Notes: generated by a model from the letters alone, not told the origin. A stretch of DNA of 12,639 bases from Thiomicrorhabdus sp. (GCA_015488565.1 WFNQ01000153.1:1-12639); one strand, 5' to 3'; shown: positions 1 through 6,167, counted from the first letter of the stretch. Made by a program: numbers and translations.

Positions 1-417
1 ACCTAATGCTTTTAACTTTTTATCATCAAAGCTCTGAATACCCATCGACAAACGGTTAACCCCCGCTTGATAAAATCCCGAAAACTTTTCAAAATCCACC
101 GTACCGGGGTTCGCTTCCAATGTTACCTCAATGCTCGGGTCAAACCCCAGCAACGCACGGGCATGCGACATAAAACGATTTAGCCCCTCCTCAGAGATTA
201 AGCTCGGTGTACCACCGCCAAAAAAAATCGCATGAATCGGCCGCCCCCAAATCATAGGTAAGGTCTGTTCAAGCTGCCGAATCAAGGCATCAATATAAGC
301 GGCTTCATCCACATCAGGTTTCAAATTATGCGAATTAAAATCACAATACGGGCATTTTTGCACACACCACGGATAGTGCACATAGAGTGTTAAAGGAATA
401 GGTTGAGTAAAATTCAT
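1..417 (-). CDS. hemW: HemW, radical SAM heme chaperone (3' end outside window)
   Basis: The first 139 codons of a radical SAM protein are present; the rest lies beyond the left edge. The N-terminus has the Cx3Cx2C iron-sulfur/SAM motif at Cys18, Cys22 and Cys25 (WCVQKCPYCDFNSH), then the FFGGGTPS motif near residues 87-94, EANPG near 121-125 and a VNRLSMGIQSF segment near 119-140. These are typical of the HemN/HemW family. HemW is preferred because the N-terminus is short, with the cysteine motif by residue 18, and because the gene follows rdgB, a common pairing. HemW proteins are linked to heme delivery to respiratory enzymes rather than to coproporphyrinogen oxidation. The gene lies 25 nt after rdgB on the same strand, so they are probably cotranscribed. 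The ATG at 417 is not well placed for its nearest Shine-Dalgarno (see the separate entry). Family assignment is firm; HemW versus HemN is fairly firm. Confidence 0.9.
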   Translation of the reverse strand, partial: MNFTQPIPLTLYVHYPWCVQKCPYCDFNSHNLKPDVDEAAYIDALIRQLEQTLPMIWGRPIHAIFFGGGTPSLISEEGLNRFMSHARALLGFDPSIEVTLEANPGTVDFEKFSGFYQAGVNRLSMGIQSFDDKKLKALG

Positions 418-441
418 AAAAGCGAGTCCATCAAAATTCCT
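414..441 (-). other. Five-codon ORF with its own Shine-Dalgarno overlapping the hemW start
   Basis: On the minus strand an AGGA at 441-438 sits six bases before an ATG at 431-429. That ATG opens MDSLL and stops with TGA at 416-414, which overlaps the hemW ATG (417-415) as ATGA. The hemW ATG is 20 bases from the same AGGA, too far for normal use, and no other in-frame start lies between. The arrangement fits translational coupling or reinitiation, but an ORF this short can arise by chance. Confidence 0.35.
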
Positions 442-442
442 T

Positions 443-1060
443 TTAGGCGCCACGCCGTAACTGCATAACCAAGCTATTCAGTGCTTGACCACGATGGCTC
501 ATTCTATTTTTTTGCGCTTTAGGCAGTTCAGCGGCACTTTTATTCAGCTCTTCTACCCAAAAAATAGGGTCGTAACCAAACCCTTCGGTGCCACGAGGCG
601 TGCTTAAAATTTCGCCATACCAACGCCCCAATCCAATAATTGGAATGGGGTCATTTGCATGTTCAACATAGACCATGGCGCAATAATAACTGGCTTGTCG
701 CTGCGCTTGAGGAACGTCCTTCAACTCATCTAATATTTTTTGTAGATTCGTTTGATCTGTTGCTTTATCGCCGTAAATATCTTGTGAATAACGAGAAGAG
801 TAAATACCCGGCTGACCTTTTAAGGCAGAAACTTCAATCCCCGAATCATCTGCAATCGCGGGTAATCCTGTTTTCTCGGAAGCATAACGTGCTTTTAAAA
901 TGGCATTTTCAATAAAGGTGCGTCCTGTCTCCTCCACTTCCGAATCAAAAAACTGAATTTGCGGTATTACTTGCCAACCATAAGGTTGCAAAATATCCGT
1001 CATTTCTGTTATTTTTCCCGCATTACCCGTTGCCAATACAACTTGAGTCAAATCCGACAT
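443..1060 (-). CDS. rdgB: RdgB/HAM1-type XTP/dITP pyrophosphatase
   Basis: A 205-residue protein, the normal length for RdgB/Ham1. It hydrolyses non-canonical purine triphosphates (dITP, XTP, dHAPTP) to the monophosphate and pyrophosphate, keeping them out of DNA and RNA; it is cytosolic and Mg-dependent. Visible motifs are the N-terminal TGNAGK phosphate-binding loop (11-16), acidic residues near 41-44, ADDSGIEV (70-77) with the catalytic/metal Asp pair 71-72, GFGYDP (160-165) and the C-terminal SHRGQAL (188-194). The ATG at 1060 is preceded on the minus strand by a purine-rich AGAGGGA, a plausible if slightly distant ribosome site. It is divergent from the small membrane-protein gene, and the 179-bp gap between the two coding regions carries the FNR box. 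hemW follows directly. Identification is secure. Confidence 0.96.
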   Translation of the reverse strand: MSDLTQVVLATGNAGKITEMTDILQPYGWQVIPQIQFFDSEVEETGRTFIENAILKARYASEKTGLPAIADDSGIEVSALKGQPGIYSSRYSQDIYGDKATDQTNLQKILDELKDVPQAQRQASYYCAMVYVEHANDPIPIIGLGRWYGEILSTPRGTEGFGYDPIFWVEELNKSAAELPKAQKNRMSHRGQALNSLVMQLRRGA

Positions 1061-1129
1061 AAATATATTCTATCCCTCTAAAATAAAACTTTATCAAATA
1101 CTGCCTAAATAACAGTAACTTATGGTTTA

Positions 1130-1143
1130 TTGACTTAAATCAA
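1130..1143. promoter_or_regulatory. FNR/Anr-type binding site
   Basis: TTGACTTAAATCAA matches the FNR consensus TTGAT-N4-ATCAA at nine of ten defined bases. Its centre (1136.5) lies about 61 bp upstream of the start expected from the promoter at 1162-1190, the classic class I activator position. A CRP-like regulator is less likely because CRP half-sites begin TGTGA. Confidence 0.7.
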
Positions 1144-1161
1144 TCTTTATTTTTGAAAGTG

Positions 1162-1190
1162 TTGATATTCACTCTCAACCTAAGTATAGT
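1162..1190 (+). promoter_or_regulatory. Sigma-70 promoter for the 69-residue membrane protein gene
   Basis: TTGATA (1162-1167, five of six to consensus) and TATAGT (1185-1190, five of six) are separated by exactly 17 bp. The predicted start near 1197 gives a leader of about 43 nt to the ATG at 1240. The FNR box upstream is phased for class I activation. Confidence 0.68.
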
Positions 1191-1239
1191 TCGAACTGTT
1201 ATACAAAAAAATAAAAAACTTAAGCTGAGGCGTAAAATC

Positions 1240-1449
1240 ATGGGTAATTTTTTAATTTTGACGGGTTTAGTTGTCGTTGCGGTATTTGTTCCAGTCGCAG
1301 TCATCATTGGTGTATGGGCAAACGTACTTCCTGACGTTATTGCAGAATATACAAGTATTGTAGGGGTAGCACTCGCTATTATCTATATTGTTGGCGGTAA
1401 CTTATATCTAATGTACGGCGATATCAAAACAGGTCGTTACAGCAAATAG
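1240..1449 (+). CDS. Small two-helix membrane protein, function unknown
   Basis: A 69-residue hydrophobic protein that I do not recognise. The ATG at 1240 is chosen because GAGG (1227-1230) sits nine bases upstream; the frame stays open upstream to a TTG at 1153, but that would place the start before the promoter. Predicted helices span roughly residues 4-30 (Val/Ile/Ala/Gly-rich) and 37-58, joined by a short segment with PDVIAEYTS; the tail DIKTGRYSK is polar and basic. There are no Cys or His residues, so direct metal or heme binding through those is unlikely. The gene stands alone between a promoter and a terminator, so it is a self-contained unit. The FNR box upstream suggests expression in low oxygen. 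It could be an accessory subunit of a respiratory complex or a membrane regulator, but nothing in the sequence decides this. Confidence 0.78.
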   Translation: MGNFLILTGLVVVAVFVPVAVIIGVWANVLPDVIAEYTSIVGVALAIIYIVGGNLYLMYGDIKTGRYSK

Positions 1450-1473
1450 CGTTAACACAACGTTTTCATCATT

Positions 1474-1499
1474 AAAACCCAGTTTCACTGGGTTTTTTT
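1474..1499 (+). terminator. Intrinsic terminator after the small membrane protein gene
   Basis: A 10-bp perfect stem, AAAACCCAGT (1474-1483) with ACTGGGTTTT (1487-1496), closes a three-base TTC loop and runs into a T tract (1493-1499). It is 24 bases after the stop codon and separates this unit from mrcA. Confidence 0.92.
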
Positions 1500-1504
1500 G
1501 TTTC

Positions 1505-1534
1505 TATACATTCATAAATATAACTCGTTATAAT
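1505..1534 (+). promoter_or_regulatory. Probable mrcA promoter
   Basis: A perfect TATAAT lies at 1529-1534 with TATACA (1505-1510, four of six to TTGACA) 18 bp upstream. It follows directly after the preceding terminator and would give a leader of about 65 nt. The -10 overlaps a small palindrome, TAACTCGTTA (1521-1530), whose meaning is unknown. Confidence 0.55.
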
Positions 1535-1604
1535 ACGCACAATAGTTTAATTCGTTCAACACCTACCCAATACAATCATCCAGAATAGAGTCCTTGAGTT
1601 TTTC

Positions 1605-4022
1605 ATGAGTGAAACAAGCCCCCAGCAAACCACCGAAGCACCAAAAAAGAAACCCAATAACAAATGGCGCTGGTTGCGCTGGTTTATGTGGTTAAATGTT
1701 TTTATTGGGTTTATTCTACTTCCCGTTGTAGCGGTGCTCTTTTATGCACTCACCATCTATCCGACTTTACCCGATCCTGCCGAGTTAAAAGAGGTCAGCT
1801 ATCAAGTCCCTCTTAGAATCGTCACCGAAGACGACAAATTAATCAGCGAAATTGGTATCAAAAAACGTATTCCATTAGAGTACCACCAAATTCCAGAACG
1901 TATGACGCAAGCGATTATCGCATCCGAAGATGAAAATTTCTTTGAGCATGGCGGCGTAGATTATAAAGGACTGGCTCGTGCCGTTTTTGAGCTCATCACA
2001 ACAGGGCAAAAACAGTCGGGTGGCTCAACCATCACCATGCAAGTGGCGCGTAACTTTTATTTAAGCAAAGAAAAAACCTATTTACGTAAACTCAATGAGA
2101 TTATGCTCTCTTATAAAATTGAGCACGAGCTAAGCAAGCAAGACATTTTAGCCCTCTATTTAAATAAAATTTTCTTAGGGCATCGCTCTTATGGCGTTGC
2201 GGCTGCGGCACTCACCTATTACGGCACGCCCCTGTCTGATTTATCTTTAGACGAGTTTGCTATGATTGCAGGCTTACCTAAAGCTCCCTCTGCCTATAAC
2301 CCCATTACCAACCCCAGTCGCGCAAAATTACGCCGAAACTATGTGTTACGTCGAATGCATGACCTCAACTTTATCACACAAGAGGAGATGCTGGCCGCAC
2401 AAGCCATCGACGTTCATGCCAAGCGCAACAGTACAATTATTGATATTCGTGCCAACTACGTTGCAGAAATGGCGCGCGCCTTTGCTTTAGAAAAGTTTGG
2501 AACGGAAGCCCTGCAAAATGGGTTAACCATCGTCACCACAATCAATAGTCAGCTTCAGGCATACGCCAATAAAGCCGTTCAGCAAGGGCTTCAAGATTAT
2601 GAAAGGCGCCATGGCTATCGAGGTGCTATTCAAACATTAGATCAAGAAACGCTCAAAAACAGTGAGAACCTTCTCAAGACCCTACAAGGTATTCCAAAAT
2701 TTGGTGACTTAACCGTTGGGGTTGTCACAGGGTTTGAGCAGAAAGAGACCCATGTTTTGCTTGAAAATGGGCAAAAAACAACCCTTGATTTCAAAAGCAT
2801 GACATGGGCGGCTCCCTATAAAGATGTCAATCGTGTGGGAAAAAAGCCAACCAAACCACAACAGGTTCTAGCTATGGGTGATGTCATTTATCTACAGAAC
2901 TTAGACAATCAATGGCAATTAGCACAAGACCCAAAAGCAGAGTCAGCACTGATTTCTATTAATACCAACGATGGCGCCATTCATGCCCTTGTTGGCGGAT
3001 TTGACTACTTCCGCAGTAAATTTAACCGAGTCACGCAAGGAAAACGACAAGTCGGCTCCAATATCAAACCATTTTTATACTCCGCGGCACTAGACAGTGG
3101 CATGACGGCGGCCACTACCATTAATGATGCTCCTGTGGTGTTTCATGACCGTAATTTAGAAGATATGTGGCGACCTGAAAACTACTCAGGGCGTTTTTAC
3201 GGCCCAACGCGCCTACGAATGGCACTGGCCTTTTCCAGAAACCTTGTCTCTATTCGACTGTTAAGACAAGTAGGCATTGCCAATCTGGCCAACTACCTCA
3301 ACCGCTTTGGTTTCCCAATGGAGGAGATTGACCAACATCGAAACCTCTCTTTGGCACTGGGAAGCGTGCAATTTACGCCATTACAAGTGGTTACCGCCTA
3401 TGCCGCATTTGCCAATACGGGCTATAAAATCGAACCCTACCTTATTAAGGAAGTTCGAGACTATAATGGAGAGGTCATTTATCAAGCCGAACCACACATT
3501 GCCTGCCGAGACCGCTTATGCATTGAGGGAGATGAACGCAATGCACCTCGTATTATTGATCCTCTCAATGCCTACATTATGACCAGCATATTGCAAGACG
3601 TCATTAATATCGGTTCTGGTAAAAAGGCCAAAGCACTTAAACGCCTTGATATTGCAGGAAAAACGGGAACCACTAATGACCAAAAAGACGCGTGGTTTTC
3701 TGGTTACAACCCAAACATTGCCACCACCGTTTGGTCTGGATTTGATCAACCCAGTACGCTTGGGCGTAGCGAAGTAGGTGGGCGTGCGGCACTGCCTATC
3801 TGGATGAGCTACATGAAAGAAGCCTTAAAAAATGAACCAAACGAAATGATTCCTATACCCGAAGGACTCGTTAATGTTCCAATTGATCCTGAAACCGGTG
3901 AAGCCGTTCCACCTGAAACAGAAGGCGCGGTGTTTGAAATTTTTAGAGAAGCCTATGCGCCAGAAATACCCAGTATTTCACAAAAACAAATTGAACTGAT
4001 TACGGATGAACTATTTGAATAG
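1605..4022 (+). CDS. mrcA: Penicillin-binding protein 1A, bifunctional peptidoglycan synthase
   Basis: An 805-residue class A PBP that polymerises lipid II into glycan chains and cross-links the stem peptides in the periplasm. After a basic cytoplasmic tail there is one transmembrane anchor (about 24-50). The family 51 glycosyltransferase domain follows: EDENFFEHGG (108-117) with catalytic Glu108, GGSTITMQ (139-146), and the KxxILxxYLN motif (178-187). A linker/OB-type region covers about 330-440. The transpeptidase domain has SNIK (485-488, nucleophile Ser485), SRN (544-546) and KTGT (686-689). The size is within the range of gammaproteobacterial PBP1A. The ATG at 1605 has only a weak TTGAG-like ribosome site, but no better start precedes the membrane anchor. 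The kinase gene downstream was probably once only about 40 bp away (see the element at 4041-4198). Confidence 0.95.
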   Translation: MSETSPQQTTEAPKKKPNNKWRWLRWFMWLNVFIGFILLPVVAVLFYALTIYPTLPDPAELKEVSYQVPLRIVTEDDKLISEIGIKKRIPLEYHQIPERMTQAIIASEDENFFEHGGVDYKGLARAVFELITTGQKQSGGSTITMQVARNFYLSKEKTYLRKLNEIMLSYKIEHELSKQDILALYLNKIFLGHRSYGVAAAALTYYGTPLSDLSLDEFAMIAGLPKAPSAYNPITNPSRAKLRRNYVLRRMHDLNFITQEEMLAAQAIDVHAKRNSTIIDIRANYVAEMARAFALEKFGTEALQNGLTIVTTINSQLQAYANKAVQQGLQDYERRHGYRGAIQTLDQETLKNSENLLKTLQGIPKFGDLTVGVVTGFEQKETHVLLENGQKTTLDFKSMTWAAPYKDVNRVGKKPTKPQQVLAMGDVIYLQNLDNQWQLAQDPKAESALISINTNDGAIHALVGGFDYFRSKFNRVTQGKRQVGSNIKPFLYSAALDSGMTAATTINDAPVVFHDRNLEDMWRPENYSGRFYGPTRLRMALAFSRNLVSIRLLRQVGIANLANYLNRFGFPMEEIDQHRNLSLALGSVQFTPLQVVTAYAAFANTGYKIEPYLIKEVRDYNGEVIYQAEPHIACRDRLCIEGDERNAPRIIDPLNAYIMTSILQDVINIGSGKKAKALKRLDIAGKTGTTNDQKDAWFSGYNPNIATTVWSGFDQPSTLGRSEVGGRAALPIWMSYMKEALKNEPNEMIPIPEGLVNVPIDPETGEAVPPETEGAVFEIFREAYAPEIPSISQKQIELITDELFE

Positions 4023-4040
4023 CGCCCGTAATCGTTCAAG

Positions 4041-4198
4041 GGCACCTCTATTAATTCTGGGCGTGGCAGATTGCGATCCCAAATTCATCGCATCAAGGCA
4101 CAAATTGCAGGTAATAATCACTTTATTGCCCAGATTTGTAACGCAGAGGCGGTGGATTTGGGATTCAAGATATACGTTCATGAATTAATAGAGGTGCC
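4041..4198 (+). mobile_element. MITE-like 158-bp palindromic element with 17-bp perfect terminal inverted repeats
   Basis: GGCACCTCTATTAATTC (4041-4057) is repeated exactly inverted at 4182-4198. The interior also pairs. After one skipped base, 4058-4065 pairs with 4180-4173; 4076-4091 pairs with 4164-4149; 4100-4106 pairs with 4139-4133; and 4110-4117 pairs with 4130-4123 around a TCACT loop. Seven imperfect pairs are G-U wobbles in plus-strand RNA (for example 4060-4178, 4085-4155, 4088-4152 and 4112-4128). TCAA occurs just outside both ends (4036-4039 and 4199-4202), consistent with a short target duplication if G4040 belongs to the element. No transposase is encoded. It fills nearly the whole mrcA-kinase gap. 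Compact size, terminal repeats and intergenic placement suggest a non-autonomous element; I cannot name its family. Confidence 0.75.
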
Positions 4199-4220
4199 TC
4201 AAATAACGAGGAGATAAAAT

Positions 4221-5129
4221 ATGAATTGGTTAGAACTGTCAGAAAGCCTCAATACACAATTGGCCAAACAAGACCTTCCTCCGATCCATATTTTATCCAC
4301 CCATGCCATATCAGGTGGTGATAGCCATACGGCCTATCAACTGCACACAACCGCTCAAAATTATTTTTTAAAACTGGCTCCCTTACACCAACTGCCCATA
4401 CTTGAAGCCGAGCAGCACAACCTTAACGCACTGCTTCAATCCAACACTCTAAGCTGTCCAACGCCTTATGCCACGGGAACCTATCAAGACCACGCATGGT
4501 TATTAATGGAGTTCATTCTTTTAACCCCCTCTGGAAATGAGACACAACGTGGTAAAGACCTTGCCTTGATGCACCACCAAATAAACCGCAAGCCACAGCC
4601 TTTTGGCTGGTTTGAAGATAACTTTATTGGTCTCACCGCGCAACAAAACACATGGTCAAGCGATTGGGTACACTTTTATGGTCAACACCGTTTACTGCCA
4701 CAACTGGAGCTCAGCCAACTAAAAGGCGCTCCAAGTACGTTATATCAATCGGGGCGTAAACTCATTAACGCGCTTCCCTTCTGGTTTCAAGACTACCAGC
4801 CCGAAGCCTCGCTATTACACGGTGATTTATGGGCAGGAAACAGTGCCTTTAATTCAGAGGGTGAGCCTATTTTCTTTGACCCAGCCTGTTATTATGGCGA
4901 CCGAGAAACCGATCTGGCCATGACAGAACTGTTTCATGGCTTTAGCCCCGATTTTTATCAGGGCTACCATGAAATTTTTCCAATTGACTCTGGCTATCAA
5001 CAACGCAAACCGCTCTATCAACTCTATCATCAACTAAACCATTTTAATTTATTTGGCGGCACATACCTTCAACAAGCGGAGCAAAGTATTCAACAACTGC
5101 TCCAACAAACAAAACATTCGTTTTTTTAA
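4221..5129 (+). CDS. Fructosamine kinase family protein (FN3K/YniA-like)
   Basis: A 302-residue protein of the fructosamine/ketosamine-3-kinase family, which has an aminoglycoside-phosphotransferase-like fold. Family members phosphorylate sugar adducts on protein amines so that the adduct breaks down, repairing glycation; bacterial substrates are poorly defined. Visible features are the N-lobe SGGDSHTAY (31-39) and FLKL with candidate ATP-binding Lys51, FGWFEDNFIG (128-137), the catalytic loop HGDLWAGN (200-207, Asp202), the metal-binding FDPACYYGDRETDLAM (219-234, Asp220), and a C-terminal LYHQLNHFNLFGG block (268-280) characteristic of the family. Length is typical. The start is well supported by GAGGAG (4208-4213), seven bases before the ATG. 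It is codirectional with mrcA and may be read from the mrcA promoter through the intervening hairpin element. No clear terminator follows. Confidence 0.93.
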   Translation: MNWLELSESLNTQLAKQDLPPIHILSTHAISGGDSHTAYQLHTTAQNYFLKLAPLHQLPILEAEQHNLNALLQSNTLSCPTPYATGTYQDHAWLLMEFILLTPSGNETQRGKDLALMHHQINRKPQPFGWFEDNFIGLTAQQNTWSSDWVHFYGQHRLLPQLELSQLKGAPSTLYQSGRKLINALPFWFQDYQPEASLLHGDLWAGNSAFNSEGEPIFFDPACYYGDRETDLAMTELFHGFSPDFYQGYHEIFPIDSGYQQRKPLYQLYHQLNHFNLFGGTYLQQAEQSIQQLLQQTKHSFF

Positions 5130-5178
5130 AAACTCACGCATTTACCCCTATTATTTACGTATCAAAAAGCGTATCATT

Positions 5179-5201
5179 TATAGATATTAGAGTTTTCTAA
5201 T
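5179..5201 (+). promoter_or_regulatory. Possible promoter and operator upstream of the peroxiredoxin gene
   Basis: TATAGA (5179-5184) could be a -10 with TTTACG (5154-5159) upstream, but the spacing is 19 bp, longer than ideal. Directly after it is a perfect 6-4-6 inverted repeat, ATTAGA (5186-5191) and TCTAAT (5196-5201), and before it a 7-bp direct repeat CGTATCA (5158-5164, 5170-5176). ATAGATATTAG (5180-5190) partly resembles an OxyR quarter-site, which would suit a peroxidase gene, but the full OxyR pattern is not present. Confidence 0.35.
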
Positions 5202-5227
5202 GCTAAAGAGGCCTTTCCATAAAAAAA

Positions 5228-5295
5228 TGCACGGATAAAAAAGATTCAAATACCTCTACGGGCGTTAGGCTTTTCGTTTCGCCCCCTCTCGTGCA
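5228..5295 (+). other. Potential structured leader of the peroxiredoxin mRNA
   Basis: TGCACG (5228-5233) can pair with CGTGCA (5290-5295), enclosing a second helix GGGCG (5260-5264) with CGCCC (5280-5284). This part is noticeably more GC-rich than the A/T-rich flanks. It ends about 30 nt before the AGGA ribosome site (5327-5330). I do not recognise any known riboswitch class. The rest of the 208-bp gap shows nothing further and no clear terminator for the upstream gene. Confidence 0.3.
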
Positions 5296-5337
5296 AAGGT
5301 CTCACTTTATTTTTATTTAAACAGAAAGGAAATAAAA

Positions 5338-5991
5338 ATGACTGAAACAACGACCAGTATGCCACTACTCGGAGATGAATTTCCAAACCTCACTGTTCAA
5401 ACAACACACGGCTCTATGAATCTGCCAGGTGATCTAAAAGGAAAGTGGACGGTTCTTTTTAGCCACCCTGCCGATTTTACGCCCGTTTGTACAACGGAAT
5501 TTGTGGCTTTTCAAAAAAGATATGATCAATTTAACGCGCTTGATTGCCAACTTATCGGTATGTCCATCGATCAAGTATTTGCCCATATAAAATGGGTTCA
5601 ATGGATTCAATCAGAACTGCAGGTTACCATTCAATTTCCGATTATTGCGGCCAATGATGCCATCGCTTCTCAGCTTGGTATGTTGCATCCAGACAAAGGA
5701 ACCAACACGGTTCGTGCGGTCTTTATTCTTGATCCAGAAGCCAAAGTGCGTTTAATCATGTACTACCCACAAGAAATTGGGCGAAATATTGATGAGATCA
5801 TTCGCTCTGTTCAGGCACTGCAAACCTCAGATCAACAAGGAGCCGTACCAGCAGGCTGGCCAAACAATGAACTCATTGGCAACCGAATCATTGTGCCACC
5901 TGCATCTACCGAAGAGCAAGCACAAAAAAATGCCAATCAATATGAACACTATGATTGGTGGTTCTGCCATAAACCACTTGAAGAGGCGTAA
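5338..5991 (+). CDS. Peroxiredoxin, Prx6-type (AhpC/TSA superfamily)
   Basis: A 217-residue thiol peroxidase that reduces hydrogen peroxide and organic hydroperoxides in the cytosol. The active site is PADFTPVC (44-51) with peroxidatic Cys51, Thr48 and Pro44; Arg126 is the likely conserved partner arginine. The length and long C-terminal extension (about 165-217), with the RIIVPP and YDWWFCHK segments, place it in the Prx6 subfamily rather than the shorter typical 2-Cys AhpC. Two other cysteines occur, Cys70 and Cys210. Cys210 lies in the WWFC motif that in related archaeal and bacterial Prx6 enzymes can act in resolving the sulfenate, so a strict 1-Cys mechanism should not be assumed. AGGA (5327-5330) lies seven bases before the ATG. 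It appears monocistronic, with over 200 bp of non-coding DNA on each side, suggesting its own regulation. Confidence 0.93.
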   Translation: MTETTTSMPLLGDEFPNLTVQTTHGSMNLPGDLKGKWTVLFSHPADFTPVCTTEFVAFQKRYDQFNALDCQLIGMSIDQVFAHIKWVQWIQSELQVTIQFPIIAANDAIASQLGMLHPDKGTNTVRAVFILDPEAKVRLIMYYPQEIGRNIDEIIRSVQALQTSDQQGAVPAGWPNNELIGNRIIVPPASTEEQAQKNANQYEHYDWWFCHKPLEEA

Positions 5992-6030
5992 CAACTCTCT
6001 TGATAAACACCAGTAGCGATACGTCGTTAT

Positions 6031-6073
6031 AAAAAAAAGGGGGGGGAATTTTTTCAACATAAATTTCCCCCCC
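6031..6073 (-). terminator. G/C-homopolymer hairpin with a minus-strand T-run
   Basis: A run of eight G (6039-6046) pairs with a run of seven C (6067-6073). The stem continues through AA/TT and TTT/AAA with one bulge, around a short A/T-rich loop. Eight A (6031-6038) precede it on the plus strand, so on the minus strand the hairpin is followed by eight T, the canonical intrinsic terminator layout. In the plus direction no T tract follows, although the stem might still stop or stabilise the peroxiredoxin transcript. No minus-strand gene is visible upstream that would need it. Confidence 0.6.
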
Positions 6074-6161
6074 TATCCTGAACCCATAAAATCCGTTCAA
6101 AACCATTCAAATTATATCAACGATATACACATTCAAGCTTTTTAGCCTTCCGTAAACATCG

Positions 6162-6167
6162 TATAAT
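6162..6167 (+). promoter_or_regulatory. -10 element of the probable adk promoter
   Basis: A perfect TATAAT lies 37 bases before the adk ATG, giving a leader of about 30 nt. The -35 region is poor: only T-rich sequence (about 6139-6146) stands at the right distance. The remainder of the 213-bp gap upstream is A/T-rich and contains only the homopolymer hairpin. Confidence 0.55.

Noticed and set aside
1153..1239. Upstream extension of the small membrane protein from a TTG at 1153
   Set aside because: It would begin before the predicted transcript start, has no ribosome site, and adds a Lys/Arg-rich stretch unlike the rest; the ATG at 1240 has GAGG at good spacing.
4006..4217. Two overlapping open frames across the palindromic element, one reading from 4032 to a TAA at 4215-4217 and one from an ATG at 4006
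   Set aside because: The first has no start codon and the second overlaps the end of mrcA in another frame without a ribosome site. Open frames over an A/T-moderate 158-bp palindrome are not good evidence for a protein.
5200..5238. Twelve-codon ORF (MLKRPFHKKMHG) in the peroxiredoxin leader
   Set aside because: A possible leader peptide, but it has only a weak GAG upstream and an ORF of this size is expected by chance.
5228..5295. Known riboswitch (guanidine-II or fluoride class) in the peroxiredoxin leader
   Set aside because: ACGG occurs twice but not in hairpin loops as guanidine-II requires, and the fluoride consensus is absent.
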